In this document: positions 11,790 to 24,671 of the stretch, one piece after another
Layout of the letters: the number at the start of each line of letters is the position of its first letter
Position numbering within the stretch: the first letter of the stretch is position 1
Source of the DNA: Parietaria judaica
Lineage: Eukaryota; Streptophyta; Magnoliopsida; Rosales; Urticaceae
Assembly: GCA_954871525.1 (NCBI GenBank)
Contig: OX940860.1
Span: forward strand, 23,158,001-23,222,000
Direction of reading: 5' to 3'
Length of the DNA: 64,000 nt
The notes under the pieces: generated by a model
What the model was told of the DNA's origin: nothing
What the model saw: only the letters and a program-made list of their open reading frames with translations
Database searches by the model: none
Position numbers and translations under genes: made by a program

Positions 11790-12816
11790 GGGTTAATGAC
11801 GGCAAAAATACCCAAAGTTTGGTCAAAGAACCCCTTGTGTTAGGGGTGCAAATAATACCCGGAAACCGGGTAATTATCCGGAACCGAATCCGTATTCGGA
11901 TTTAAAAACAGGAACCGAAACCGTATCCGAATTCCAGTTCGGGGTACCCGTATCCGGATTCAAAACCGGTTCCGAGTATCGGGTAGTAAAATTAAAAAAA
12001 AAAAACCGGGTACCCGGTACCCGGTTTATATTACCCTGTTTTAGTTTTTTTTTTTATGTTAATTTAATTTTTAGGGTTAGTCTTTAGGGCTCGACTTCAT
12101 TTTCACTCCCGCCTCCCTCGCATCTCGCCGACTTCATTTCCTTTCCCGACTTCAGGTTTTCGCCGACGATGCCTCTCGCCGACGTTGCTTCTCTCCGACG
12201 CCGGGTAAAATCCGGGTACCCGGATCCGATTCTCAAAACCGGGTACCGGGTATCAAAATACAGATACCCGGATTTCGGGTACCCGGATTTCGGATACCGG
12301 TTCCGGGTATCAATATTCGGATACCCGGATTCCGGTCCCGGGTACCGGGTACCTCGAAAAAACCGGGTACCCTACCCGGTTGCACCCCTACCTTGTGTAC
12401 CCAAAGTTTAAAAGTGGTGGCAAAAATATCCAAAGTCACATTTAGGGAGTTGACCACTCCATTCTCGTAACGCCGTTAACTTACCGGTTAACTCTGGCCA
12501 CGTGGACAAATTTGTTTTGTTAAGTGTAATCATTAGGGGTTCAATTAGTTGTATTAAATAGTGTTTATTACGGGTTTAATTCGTTGTTTTGTCGTAAACG
12601 ATGCTGATTTGGGCTCATCCATGTGGCAAAAAAATTTATGTCAACAACCCACGTTTATCCGCGCGGCCATAGTTAACGGGTAAGTTAACAGCGTTACGAG
12701 AATGGACTGGTCAACTCCCCAAATGCGACTTTGGGTATTTTTACCACCACTTTTAAACTTTGGGTACACAAGGGGTTATTTGACCAAACTTTGGATATTT
12801 TTGCCGTCATTAACCC
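11790..12816. mobile_element. Mutator-like MITE with long inverted repeats, copy 1 (contains a nested hAT MITE)
   Basis: Ends GGGTTAATGACGGCAAAAAT / ATTTTTGCCGTCATTAACCC with long inverted arms, flanked by the 9-bp duplication TATTTTTTA (11781-11789 and 12817-12825). Nine-base duplications and long inverted repeats are typical of MULE-derived elements. A second copy is at 35755. Without the nested insert at 11841-12390 the element would be about 470 bp, like copy 2. Confidence 0.9.
11841..12390. mobile_element. hAT MITE rich in GGGTACCCGG, nested in the Mutator-like MITE
   Basis: A 550-bp element with ends TAGGGGTGCAA / TTGCACCCCTA and a perfect 8-bp duplication CCTTGTGT (11833-11840 and 12391-12398). 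Both subterminal zones are arrays of GGGTACCCGG-like words. A non-repetitive centre near 12060-12200 is CT-rich and not recognised. The open frames over it are products of the repeats. Confidence 0.92.
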
Positions 12817-12825
12817 TATTTTTTA

Positions 12826-14240
12826 TTACTAAAAATATACACTCATTTGATTTGACAATATTAAAAATATATATCGAGATAGAAAATATATATATATATC
12901 TTTATTTACAATTATATTTTTTGTATTTTTTATCATAAAAATTCAATATTTTATATTAATTAATTGAATCCCTTGTAGATTATTGATTTAATATGTTTTC
13001 TTCTTTGAAAACAAGTCCTATTTTTAGAGAGAATAACTCAACCTTTTGTAGCTCTCATGCCCCTAGAAGATTCCCGTGTAACTTTATTCTGGATAGGAAA
13101 TTATTTTGTTCATCTCCGATTAGTTTGAGACTTTACTATTATTTCTTACGTATTCTGGATAAGAAATATCTTTCTCTTATTTTATTTTAATATTGTTTCA
13201 TTTGATTTAATTGTTTTAGTAAAAGTATGTGGAAATTTAATAGTAACACATGGCAATTAATCCCCAAAATCCGAGAAAAAAAAAACTTAAATTTATGCCG
13301 CCCAACTAAGCAACTTGGGTATATATGCTACATAAACAATAAATTATATAAGCTATTAGTGAAATATAAAGATAGATGCATCACCTAACAAAATATAAGT
13401 TAGGATAAGGTAAGAGACAGTATACCATCTTGTATTAATTAGAGACATTAATTATCATTGTTTCTCAATTTGGGTCAATCAATTTGTGTAGAAAGACGAA
13501 CAAAACCCTACTGATTTCCCGGTGTTCCTTAAATTTAGTTACTGGATTAATAGATTTTATTATTATTATTATTAACTGAAAAATTAATCAATTTTAAACT
13601 CACTTATCTTAATTCATACAATCATATCAAATAATAAACATTTTCTTACTTCCAAATAATACATTCAATACAAATTAAATAAACTACCTTCAAAGTAGAG
13701 GTCGTGGGTTCGATCCCCACATGCAACAAAGTTGCCTTAAAAAAATTACAAATTAAATAAACATCTAAAAGCTAAAATATAACAAATTAATTAAAATTAA
13801 TCATTTATACTAAAATTGAGAATCCCAATTTACATACCGGGACCGAGCCGCTCCTGATTCGTGGTTTTTATGACAAAAATAAAAAGATCGATTAATCGAC
13901 CTAAACCAAGCAGAGAATGTCGAGACCAGACCAAAATAACTTTATGTCAACCACTAGTATATACTTACACGACGGTACACAGTAATTACTTTTCCATTAA
14001 TTTAATTTAGAGGAGATAAATAATTAGTTGCTTAGAGTCACCGACAGCGTTTGTTTGGGGAGAAGAGAACATATATTTCTGTAAAACCATTAGAAGTTAT
14101 CTTATATTGACTTATTTATTAGGGTAATTATTGTCATTAATAAATAAATAACAGAAACACTGTGTAACGTACCAAACCACGCAGTATAACCTAACGGTCT
14201 CCAATCTAATCAAGAGTGACATTTTAGGTATATAAATTTA
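12826..14240. other. Intergenic; possible SINE-like B-box at 13700
   Basis: Mostly AT-rich. At 13697-13730 the string GGTCGTGGGTTCGATCCCCAC resembles a Pol III B box, as in tRNA-derived SINEs. No clear A box precedes it, so this is at best a fragment. Confidence 0.4.
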
Positions 14241-14245
14241 TGGGT

Positions 14246-14608
14246 CATTGGAGGCATAAGTATTTGAACTTTGAATAACAAAGATGGCGTAGGTTTAAAA
14301 TGAGAAATAACGATAAAAGTACTTGAAGTTTACATATATGAGGGGACACATATTTCCCTCAACTTTTTTTGACGAATGTGTTGGCCAAATGTCACGTAGT
14401 ATGACGGAAGTTGGACAACATTGAGGTGACTCGTATTTCGGTTAACTTGATGCTACGTGTCATTTGACCAATAAGACTGTGAAAAAAGTGGACGAAAATA
14501 TTTGTCGTCTCAGTTTTATTGACTTTTGCTATTTTTATCGTTATTTTTTACTTTAAAATCTATGCCACCTCGGCTGGTCCAAGTTTAAGTACTTATTCTA
14601 TCAATATC
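14246..14608. repeat. Diverged inverted-repeat element (MITE-like)
   Basis: The left arm (about 14253-14319, starting GGCATAAGTATTTGAACTTT) is a degenerate reverse complement of the right arm (about 14519-14603, ending AAGTTTAAGTACTTATTC). The word AACGATAAAA is shared at both inner ends. No target duplication was resolved and there is no coding capacity. Confidence 0.5.
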
Positions 14609-14821
14609 TATGATTTATTTACATCTTGGCCGCTGGATAAAGTCCCTAAAGATTCAGGTAACTACGAAAGACCAGAACCTGCTTTTAATTTTCTTTTGCA
14701 AAACCTTAGCCAGTAGCCAATATAAAACACTCGTAATGACTTCTCTTGCTAATAAATATCCACTAATTATCGTTGTGTGTTAGTATTTCCGTACATCTTG
14801 TTCATTAAAAAAAAAAAAAAA

Positions 14822-15843
14822 CTGCGGCTAATATACTCAATATTTGACCACCTGCGAATTATGTACTCAATGTTTGACCGGCTGCGAATTATATACTCAA
14901 TGTTTATTTTCGACGGCTAATGTACCCAAATTTGATTCCGTTAGATTTTTTCGTGTTTTTTGTCACTTCACCGTCCGCAAGTGATTCCTCCTCTATATGT
15001 ACATTTTCATATTTTTAGCACAACTAACTCATTTTTTGTCCAAATTTTATGCACGACCTACGGTTGGAAAGATAAGAGATAGATCTACAACTTTTGTGTT
15101 TTAAGTTTTGTAAAAAAAAAAAGTCTTAAAAAATACGAAAGTTCGATTACAACGTAAAACTGGACATTAGTGTAATGCAAAATATTTGTTTTGAGCAAAT
15201 TTTAATATACTTAATGACTTTTTCTGGTTAAACATAAAAACTACAAAGTTGTAGATAAATCTTTTATCTTTCCAACGGTAGTTTATTTATAAATTTTGGA
15301 GAAAAAATTAGTGAGTTATGCCAAAAATATGAAAGATGTGATGTGCAAAAATCTTTCGTATTTTTTTTTGGCATAACTCACCCATTTTTTGTCCAAAATT
15401 TATAAATAAATTACAGTTGGAAAGAAAAGATTTATCTACCACTTTTTAGTTTTACGTTTTACCAGAAAAAAGTCATTAAGTATATTAAAATTTGCTCGAA
15501 ACAAATATTTTGCATTACACTAATGTCCAGTTTTACGTTGTAATCGAACTTTCGTATTTTTTAAGACTTTTTTTTTTTACAAAACTTAAAACACAAAAGT
15601 TGTAGATCTATCTCTTATCTTTCCAACCGTAGGTCGTGCATAAAATTTGGACAAAAAATGAGTTAGTTGTGCTAAAAATATGAAAATGTACATATAGAGG
15701 AGGAATCACTTGCGGACGGTGAAGTGACAAAAAACACGAAAAAATCTAACGGAATCAAATTTGGGTAAATTAACCGTCGAAAATAAACATTGGGTACACA
15801 ATTCACAACCGGTCAAACATGGGGTACATTAGCCCCAGTTTAC
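14822..15843. repeat. Foldback element with ~500-bp near-identical inverted arms
   Basis: The left arm (about 14822-15335) and right arm (about 15357-15843) are near-perfect reverse complements around a short centre at about 15340. For example GTGATTCCTCCTCTATATGT on the left is matched by ACATATAGAGGAGGAATCAC on the right. The left arm has an extra tandem copy of a ~35-bp unit (CTGCGAATTATRTACTCAAT) near its outer end. No coding region and no clear target duplication were found. A transcript across it would form a very long hairpin. Confidence 0.85.
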
Positions 15844-17800
15844 CCAATAAAAATGCTAAAATTTTCAATTAATTTATCTTACATGATTCTAATTAATTCA
15901 ATGAAATGACATCACTCGTATACTTAGTTGAGATTTAAAAAGAGATAACTATGTACCTTTAAATTGTAAATAATAGTTAAGGTTATAGCGTAGCTATTTC
16001 TTAAAATAGAAGATAATGATGGAATCCATTAAAAAGAAACGTCACGCACACAAACAAACACAAACGATAATTAATTTGATAGTAGTTAATAACTTAAGAG
16101 TGTGAGACAAGAAAACACAATTATTACCCTTAATTCTTGAAAGTAAAAATAAGGGATATTTTAGGCAATCGGTTATAAGCTTAGAAAGGTACTTAGGATT
16201 GTCATTTTTATAATAGTTGGAACATACGCCGCTACTAATCTTACTAATATAAGAGTTCGAAAAACAGATTCCCAATTATTTATTTATTTTTATGAAATGT
16301 TGGTTTTGGATTTTGGAACAGTTTTATTCGGGTCCAACTATTTAATTTGATCCCTAAAAAAAACTATTTAATTTGAGTAGCTTCAATCCATTCAAATCAA
16401 AAAATAGCCGTTATAATTTTCAAAGATAAGAAGCTCAAAATCAGACGGGTCCCAAATATAACCTTATGCCAGTAATCTGGTTTTGGAATTTTTTTGGCAA
16501 TGCTAGTTTCGGATTCTACTATGAAATAGATAAGTTCAGAACCAATAATGTGGTTCTTCATGAATTAACATAATTAGCCTTGACAAAACAAAAAACGGAA
16601 TCCGCCGCAACACTTTCTTATCATTTAAGTAGTTATGCCTCATGTATAAGTAGTTCATTATAATTCCTAAGTTCTTGACTTTATTATAAACTTAAAAGAA
16701 GCGCCTCATGAAGTGCCGTTATGTGAGGAAGGGACGGCTTAGTATAGTTATCATCACTTATAAATTATAATTATTTGGCCCTAGGATTTTCATTTTAGTA
16801 CCTTTTGCAGTACTAAATTTTCATATTTGTTATAATAATTGTTCATAAATAGTTAGAAACTTAGAATAAATTGACTAAGTTTGAATTAATATACTTTGTC
16901 ACTAGAGTAGTGGGTTAGATCTAATTCATATTTATTATCAACCTTAGTCTCTTGAAGCTAGGTTAAAGATGTGGGGCATTTTCATAATTTTAATTTCAAC
17001 ATGGGAAGAAACCAATATCTTAATATTCGTAAATTGTAGAATAAATATGACCGGACACTTCTGATTTTATATTTTTGTCTTTGAATAGCAGACATTTTGT
17101 ATAAATAAAAAAAAAAATCATACTCTCAATTCTATACTTTTATCTCTTTCAAAAAAAAAAAATTCTTTTATTAGCCCTTTTATTAAGTTACCGTGACACC
17201 TTTGAAAAGTTCAAGAGATATCAAATACATTTTTATATAAGGACAAAAATACAAATAAAAAAAAATATTTTAATAAATTTTGTAATTTATCTAAATATTA
17301 GCCCTCAGTACCAAGTTAAATATTCAAAATTTTAGATTTCACTATTAAAAAAAAGTTGATAAAAGGATTATATAAATTAAAAATAATTTTTTTTTTAAAG
17401 TGAGGTATAGTTTATACTTTATTTATAAAGTGAGGAGTCGCCAGTCAATTTTGAGAGTTTCACATGTTACGTGTACATGGCTTCATATTTTTTTATTTTT
17501 TTTTATAAAGTATCATTTTAATAAATATAATAATGTAATAATTGTATGCCTGCAAATACAAATGAAAGTAATTAGCATCTTGGTGAAGTTCATTGATTGG
17601 TCCCTGCAAACCCATTCAATTCAATTCATTATTATTTGCACATTATGTCGTCTATTCATTCTTATTACGGATTCCTCACATTTCTCTCTATCTAACTCCC
17701 TAATTACACTCCTCAAACTTCACAACCTTCATTAATATTGTTTATTCATTCTTATTTTCTCAATTTTCCAACAAAATAACAATATTATGTTGTTTTTTAA
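15844..17800. other. Intergenic, nothing recognised
   Basis: AT-rich with chance open frames (such as 16042-16275 minus and 17400-17735 plus) of biased composition and no family resemblance. Confidence 0.55.
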
Positions 17801-17809
17801 TAATAAAAA

Positions 17810-18035
17810 GAGAAATTATAATGAATAGTCACATTCATATGTTTACATGCTATTTTAACAAACTTAAGGTTTTTATTTGCAAAATAGCCAAACATGGTTA
17901 ATGTGGTTATAATGATTAATATGACTATTTTTATAATGATTAATGTGGTTAATTGGCTATTTTATAAATAATAACGAAACACTGACTATTTTGTCAATTT
18001 TAAACTATCAAGTTGACTATTTAGCTTAAACTCCC
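17810..18035. mobile_element. Small MULE-type MITE, AATAGTCAA family, copy 1
   Basis: A 226-bp AT-rich element. A reverse-complement relative lies at about 49486-49690 and shares strings such as TTTGGCTATTTTGCAAATA. Flanks TAATAAAAA (17801-17809) and TAAAAAAAA (18036-18044) agree at 8 of 9 bases, but their low complexity makes this weak evidence. Confidence 0.55.
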
Positions 18036-18044
18036 TAAAAAAAA

Positions 18045-19836
18045 ACATTCGGATATAGGACGAGCCAATTTCTTGAAAAATGGTTTTATGTTCCGAATTT
18101 ATATAAAAAAAAATATTATTTTATTTATGTTATTTCTTATGAAGATTGAACTCAACACTTTGATAATGAAGAGTCGAGTACTCGAATTTTTAACCATTGA
18201 AACTGTATTTTTTTTAATCTTAAACCAAACATGAAACGAATTAATCATAGGAAAAAAAAAAGTTAATGTTTTGATGTGAAAGTTTCTTAGTTATAATTTG
18301 CAATATAACATATTAATGTATTTAAGAGTTATTATTTACCTAAAAGACTTTAGAGTTAATATATGGTTCTATCGTCGTAGAAGCTCACACTTTGGTATAG
18401 TATTGTTCGAGAGCATTTGAAAAACTGCTGCGCAAATTTTCAAAGAAAGATGTTAGCCTCGCGTCCCATAAGTTGACTTAAGAAAAATCACGATTATGTA
18501 AGCTACAACTTTTCGCGAAGAGTTAATAAATCTCATAACTTTTTTTTTTTTTATTATGTAAGTTCACTTATTTATGCATGTGCATGTTGTAAGTTTTAAA
18601 ATATGTTGTGTAAAAAGTTTATCTTATCAAAACTCCGTAAAGAAATTGTTCAGATCTTTATAAAAGTGGTCGAAAGAGACTAACATAGAATTGTCATATG
18701 GATTATGGAAGGACTTGCTTGGCAATTTTGAAATTGCAGTCACGCTTTAGTTCAATGAGCCACCTTGTGATTATAAAATAATAAAAATAATTATTATAGA
18801 ATTAAAAAAATTAAAAAGTTAATATCTTTTTTCCTTTAATTAATTTAATTTTTTATTAAAACGAGAAATTTAAATTTTCTTGTTCTGTTTTCTTCCGAAA
18901 TTGTACTTAGCATTCTGTGTTTTTAGAAAATATATAAATTCAATTTATTTTGCTTCAATAACTTTTGAACCGAGGATTTAAATTAGTTGTCATTTAAAAA
19001 CTCAAAATAAATTATTTTTTAAAATCAAACCTATCAGTTTCTTTTTTGGGTTTAATTTTGAAATAGGAATTTCGAAATCCGTTTTTTCATAACTGGAATT
19101 ATCAATTTTGTTTTTAAAGCGTCAAAATAGATTTGTAATGGATACAAAACCATGTCGGCAAACACCTAATAAAGCTCAAAGGGTTATGGCTTTCTTGAAA
19201 GAAAAATTGACACCAAATGGAATTAAAATATTGAAATCATTTATATATATATATATATATATCGTTTTTATATTAAATTTTATTGTTTGGTATGTGATGT
19301 TGCAAATAAAAAAGGGAGAAATACTAATATAATATAATTATTTACTTATTCTTCGGAATATGCTTCTGGGCAAAAGCAATACCAAAAAATTGGTATATGA
19401 CTCTAAATTATTAATAATAAAAATTACACAAAAATATAATTTTGATGACCTAAATGACCATGCACATGGCATAAAGATTCTCTTGCATAGACCTCACACT
19501 ACACTCTTATTAATTAGTCATATAAATATATTGTATAGTATTATTAGTAGTAATCAAATGTGAAAATGATATAAGTGAGACACAATAACATTGATTGCAA
19601 CGTTTTTCCAGTTTGGTCACAATATAGTCAACATCGAATCCACAACATATGACTGTGTGATATTAAACTAGACGCTTTTCTTCTCTATTAAATTTTCGGC
19701 AAAAACTTGCACCGACCCACCAAAATAAGCCACGTTTCATGAAACCTCGTTACTTATTTACAAGTACAAAACATTTTTTTTTGGGCAAAATTACAATTTT
19801 ACAATGTTGATATTTATGTTTGTAGCAGCGGAGTGT
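18045..19836. other. Intergenic, nothing recognised
   Basis: AT-rich. It includes an (AT)n run at about 19243-19262. The open frames at 19108 and 19360 lack family resemblance. Confidence 0.55.
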
Positions 19837-19843
19837 GCATATA

Positions 19844-20511
19844 AGGGGTGAACAAAAAAAAACCGTTAACCGATTTTTTTTACCGAATACCAATTATACC
19901 GATACCAATTAGACCGCAAACCGAATTAAAGCGATTAAAACCGAATATTCCGAAAGAAAACCGAATACCCGGATTAAAATAAAATAGGGTTTTCGGTTTT
20001 GATATGAAAACCGCAACCGCATACCCGTTTATACCGCTTTATTACTATATCTTATACTATTTTTTATCGATAATAGTCATGCTTATCAAAATGTCAAAAA
20101 TAGTATTTATGTCATTCCTTTCTCTAAGTTTATAATCTAGCAATACTTTATTTATTGTGTAGTTGTGGATGATAAGAATTTAAACTTTTTTTATTTTTAG
20201 TATTTTTTGGGTTATTACTTCTTGGTTCAATGTTGTGGGGACTTCTAAGAACTATATCAATGTTATTTATGTAATTTGGGACTTTATTATTTTTTGTATA
20301 ATATAGTTATGTGTAGTGGATCTTAGAAGCGGTAAATGCAGAATAAAATACCGATATTACCGCAACCGAAACTGAATACCGATTATACAGTAAATGCGGT
20401 TTTCTTCTTAAAAAACAGGGCATTCGATTTTCATTATAAAAATACCGAAATGCGGTATTCGGTCTATTATTTATCAATACCGCACCGTCTATACCTGCTT
20501 GTTCATCCCTA
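19844..20511. mobile_element. hAT MITE, AGGGGTGAAC family
   Basis: A 668-bp element with ends AGGGGTGAACAAA / TTGTTCATCCCTA. Subterminal zones repeat ACCGAATACC and CCGTTTATACCG-like words. The right flank GCATATAT (20512-20519) is matched by GCATATA before the left end, so one base differs or is lost. Non-coding. Confidence 0.82.
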
Positions 20512-20767
20512 GCATATATCATAAGGGATATTTTTAAATAAAAATTGCATATATACAGATATATTAACGACTTATACTATTAAAGTTATTAATAGGAGCA
20601 TATTTAGTGTCCACCCTTCAAACAAATGTTTAGAAAACATACAAAATGTATTAAAAATAATTTTTAATTAAAAATTTTAAGTTTGCGAAAAAAAAAAGAG
20701 TTCATCTTAACATATCTAATATATAAATAACTTTGTCATAAATATCTCTATTTATAATTTTTGTAGG

Positions 20768-21934
20768 TGTTATGGGTGATTTTTCCCCAAATCAATTCCG
20801 GCCCAAAAAGCCCCAAAAAAGCCCGTATCTCAAAAACCGAGAAGCCCAAAAAACGCGGACACAATTTTTATTATTAAAATAATAACTAAACGGTGAAGCG
20901 CGCCGCCCCCGCCCCGTGACGGGACGTCAGGACGCATTTTCACGCCTGGTATGGTTATTCCGCGGCGCGGCGGCGCGAACCCCGCGCCGCGGCGGCGCGA
21001 ATCCCGCAGCGCCGCAACGCGAACCCCGCGCCGCCGCGGTGCGGAGGACTAAAGTGACAATATTTTACTGCTCGCAGGTCCCCGACCCCTCCTATAAATA
21101 GAAGCTCATTCTGAACAAACGGGAACTCCGATTCAAACGCTCTATATAGCGATAAACACCGTTTTCTCTCTTCTATATATATATTCTGGTAGGAATACCC
21201 GACGACCTGCCCTACGGAGGTTCCGGTTCTCAGTGGTCGCCGACCTATATCCCGAGTCCCAGGACTTCGCGGTAACGGGTCGGAGAACCCGGTTCCGGTC
21301 CGACAGTTAGTGGAGGGTCCGATCTGCCAGAGGAGCTAGATAGAGCGGAAGCGCTGGAGGAATCCCCGGCCTACCAGAGTAGCTAGAGCGGAAGCGCTGG
21401 AGGAATCCCCGGCCCACCAGAGGAATCACCAACTCCCCAGAGGAAGGTCCGAGCGCCGTCCTACTCCCATCAGCTAGAGCGGAAGCGCTGGAGGAATCCC
21501 CGTCCTACCGGAGGAATCACCAACTCCCCAGAGGACGGTCCGAGCGCCAGCTAGAGCAGAAGCGCCGGAGGAATCGCCGACTCCTATAGAGACCATTAAC
21601 TCCAGGCTCGCCCAGGCCAGCTAGGAACGGCTCTATCAACGCCTGCTTTGAACTACGAGATAACCTGATCCCACTTAGCTGCAAGTGGGTACGTAGGCAG
21701 CCTCACCACACTTAACGAGGCGCGGCATCACATCATCATCACCCCCGGCTCTCCCAGTCATCGACTGCTCCAGCTACGATCGTCGACCTGCCCTACGGAG
21801 GGTCCGATCCGCCTTACTCTTCAGGAACAGTGAGTCAAGCATCTAGCCCAGGAAAGTCAACACACGGCGATGGGCCCGGCCCAATATCCAGCTTTGGGCC
21901 GCTACAGTGTTTGATCCATTTTTCGGCATCAACA
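20768..21934 (+). repeat. Left LTR of the gag-only element
   Basis: Contains a GC-rich zone of CGCGGCGGCGCG words (about 20895-21045), a TATA box CCTATAAATA (21091-21100), and downstream an imperfect tandem of AGCTAGAGCGGAAGCGCTGG units (about 21325-21570). It has the same length as the right LTR. Confidence 0.95.
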
Positions 21935-21960
21935 TTTTGCCGCTAGAAGGAGGGGTGCAA
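21935..21960 (+). other. Candidate primer-binding site
   Basis: The sequence TTTTGCCGCTAGAAGGAGGG lies directly after the left LTR, where a tRNA primes minus-strand synthesis. I did not match it to a particular tRNA 3' end. Confidence 0.5.
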
Positions 21961-22028
21961 CATCGAGATCAAACCTCTTAGTACCCCCCAGCAACCGGTT
22001 TTTCAACCTCTTTTTTCCACCTTACGGG

Positions 22029-24566
22029 ATGTCTACCAAGTCAACAGAGCATACGTCCTCCCGCCCAGCGGCAAGCATTGCCCAGAACACACGAGCTCAG
22101 GTCCACGCACGCCAGAATCGAGCTCAAAATCAACCAGAGACAAGCGTCCGCCAAGATCCAATGAGCAACGAAACCAATGAGCGAATAACACGGATAGAAG
22201 ACAGCATCTTCTGGCTGACCGGGCTAGTCTCCAAACACCTAGGACACAACACTGCCATTCAAGAAGTCATCGGTGAAGAAGGAAGCCCAACGGAGGAAGC
22301 GCTAGAGCAGACACAGAGACTTCGTCCAGAGACTCGGCAACAACTAGACCCCGAAGACATCCAGAGACCGGCGCAATCACAAGCGACGCGAAGATAGGCG
22401 TTCAACCGACTTGGGAGAGAAGAATACGTGGCAGATAGCGGAGAAGCACAAAGATTTAACCCGCCACAACGTACGAACATCAGAATACAAGCGGAAAACG
22501 AGGATGACCTCAGAGCCCGCATCCACGGTCAAGACGAAGATCTGCGACAGAACATCAACCGTCGACGAGGAACTTCTCATAACCAGAGCTCGCAAGAGTA
22601 CGGAGACGACGATGAAACAAGGATGTCTGAGAGACCTCGTCACCCGCAAAGCATCCCGGCACGCCTAACGACGGGGAACGAGATTGCCATAACAATACCA
22701 TCCCGAGGGACAGCCCCGGCAAGCGACTCCGGATTAAGAGATGTCGTTCAGGCACTAGAGAGAAAAGTTCAAGAGCTCATTGCGGCCAAAGATCCGAGCC
22801 CAGCCATCCGAAGCGTAGTTGAAGGAACCGTCTCCCCTCTCGCCGATCGCATACTCGCGGACGATATTGTCGGAGACCTCCGCTTCCCACCGAATCTCGT
22901 CTACGACGGTACCACCGACCCCACATACCACCTTGTCCAATACCAGTGGTCTATGCGAGTAAAAAAATGTTCTGCTTCCACGATGTGCCAAGCGTTCTGT
23001 CTCACCCTCGCTGGTCCCGCTTTTGAATGGTACCAACGACTCTCGAAGGGCTCCATCGGATCTTTTGAAGAGTTGAAAGAGCGTTTCATCTCTCGTTTTG
23101 CAAGTTCGGTGATACAGCGAAAAGAAAAGTCTTACCTATGGTCCCTCAAGCAGCACGAAGATGAATCCCTCCAAGACTACCTTTATAGGTTCATCGAAGA
23201 GGCCAACAAGGTCGCCGACTACACCGACAACGACGCCATCATCGCTGTGATTGACGGCCTCCCGGAGGGCGACTTTGCTCGATCGCTCGTCGCGAAAAGG
23301 CCGATCTCTATGGCAGAGTTGATGGCGAGAGCGGCACAACACATCTCAGTCGAAGAATACTTCAACAACCGAAGCAAGATTAACCAAGGAAGCCGGCGCC
23401 GAGACAATAGCAAGATCAGCGACGAGGAGCCACAGAGAAAGAAGCCACGACAACAACAAAGCTCAGGCATCCAAGAGCAACAACCAAAGCGAGTGGAGAA
23501 GTTCTGGAGGGATACAAACTTCACCCCCCTGACGGCATCACCAGCTATGATCCTCAGCCTCCACGGAGACAAATTTGTCCCCCCCAAACCGATGACGAAC
23601 TCCAACAGAGACAAAAGTCGATACTGCGAGTTCCACCAAGATCACGGGCACACGACGGCCCAGTGCTGGAATCTGAAGAAACAGATCGAGGAACTAATCC
23701 AGGACGGACAATTCAAGGAATTCGTCAAGAAGATGACGATGAGGAAAGAGCCATCCTCCAGTAAGCAGCCGCAAGCAATCGAGCGGCCCCAAGACAACGA
23801 TCCAGGGGGGTCCCACCATAACCGAGATCGAGAAAAAGCCAAGACCACCCAATACAACATCATTTCGACCATCCTTGGCGGGCCCGAGACAGGGGACTCT
23901 GGCAACGAGCGAAAGAAATACGCCGGAGCCTTAGAAGGTAACAAAGAAGTACAGGAAGTCAACCTAACCAGCCTATCAAAACCGCCAGCGATGTCCCCAA
24001 GCGAGACAATAATTTTCACGCAAGAAGAAGCTCGACTAGTACTACACCCGCACAACGATGCAATTGTAGTCGAGACGCAAATTGCCAACAACAAAGTAAG
24101 GCGAGTGCTAATTGACAACGGGAGCTCGGCGGACATCATCTTCCGAGCAACTTTAGACCGCATGGATTTAGGGAATATCTCCCCTACGCCAATCAAGTCC
24201 CCTCTTTACGGCTTCAACGGGAAGCCAGTCCTCACCGAAGGCACCATCGAGCTACTAACGACATTTGGGTCAGAAGACGGAGCTCAAATCACAAGGATGA
24301 TCAATTACCTGGTCGTCGATCAACCGTCAGCATACAACATCATCCTTGGTAGACCGACCCTCAACAAACTCCAAGCTATCACATCTACATTCCACCTGAC
24401 GGTCAAGTTCCCAACCAAAGACGGAATCGGAGTGATGAAAGGAAGTCAGAAAGAATCGAGGGCTTGCTACTCCCAAGGAACGAAGCCCGGACAAGTCAAA
24501 ATACTTGTCAATACATTTTCCAAAAAGTGTAAAGGCATGACTTGGTCTCTGCCACACATGTTGTAA
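22029..24566 (+). pseudogene. Retrotransposon gag polyprotein with protease-like C-terminus, one in-frame stop
   Basis: A single reading frame from the ATG at 22029 to the stop at 24566, broken once by TAG at 22395-22397. The stretch downstream stays in the same frame and has no ATG near its start, so it belongs to the same protein. It encodes a coiled and acidic N-terminus, a retrotransposon gag domain (around FEWYQRLSKGSIGSFEELKE, nt ~23020-23080), a CCHC-like knuckle YCEFHQDHGHTTAQC (nt ~23620) and a retropepsin-like motif LIDNGSSADII (nt ~24110). The active-site triad reads DNG where DTG or DSG is usual. The arrangement resembles Tat/Ogre-lineage gag. A virus-like particle protein is the family role. 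With the stop, full-length product would need readthrough, or this copy is dead. Confidence 0.9.
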
Positions 24567-24671
24567 ACGGTTTCAGACGAAATAAAAGCTCAATGAATCG
24601 TCTTTTGTCTACGTTCTTATCTTATATCTCCATAAAAATAAAAATCTCCGCGAATATCGCAAAACTTTGCA

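Noticed and set aside
12169..12457. Open frames rich in GYPDFGY / PGTGIRNPGT-like repeats on both strands
   Set aside because: Direct products of the GGGTACCCGG word array in the hAT MITE, not a repeat protein.
14822..15843. CRISPR-like or bacterial origin-like structure
   Set aside because: The sequence is a plant nuclear foldback repeat; there are no short regular spacers or associated genes.
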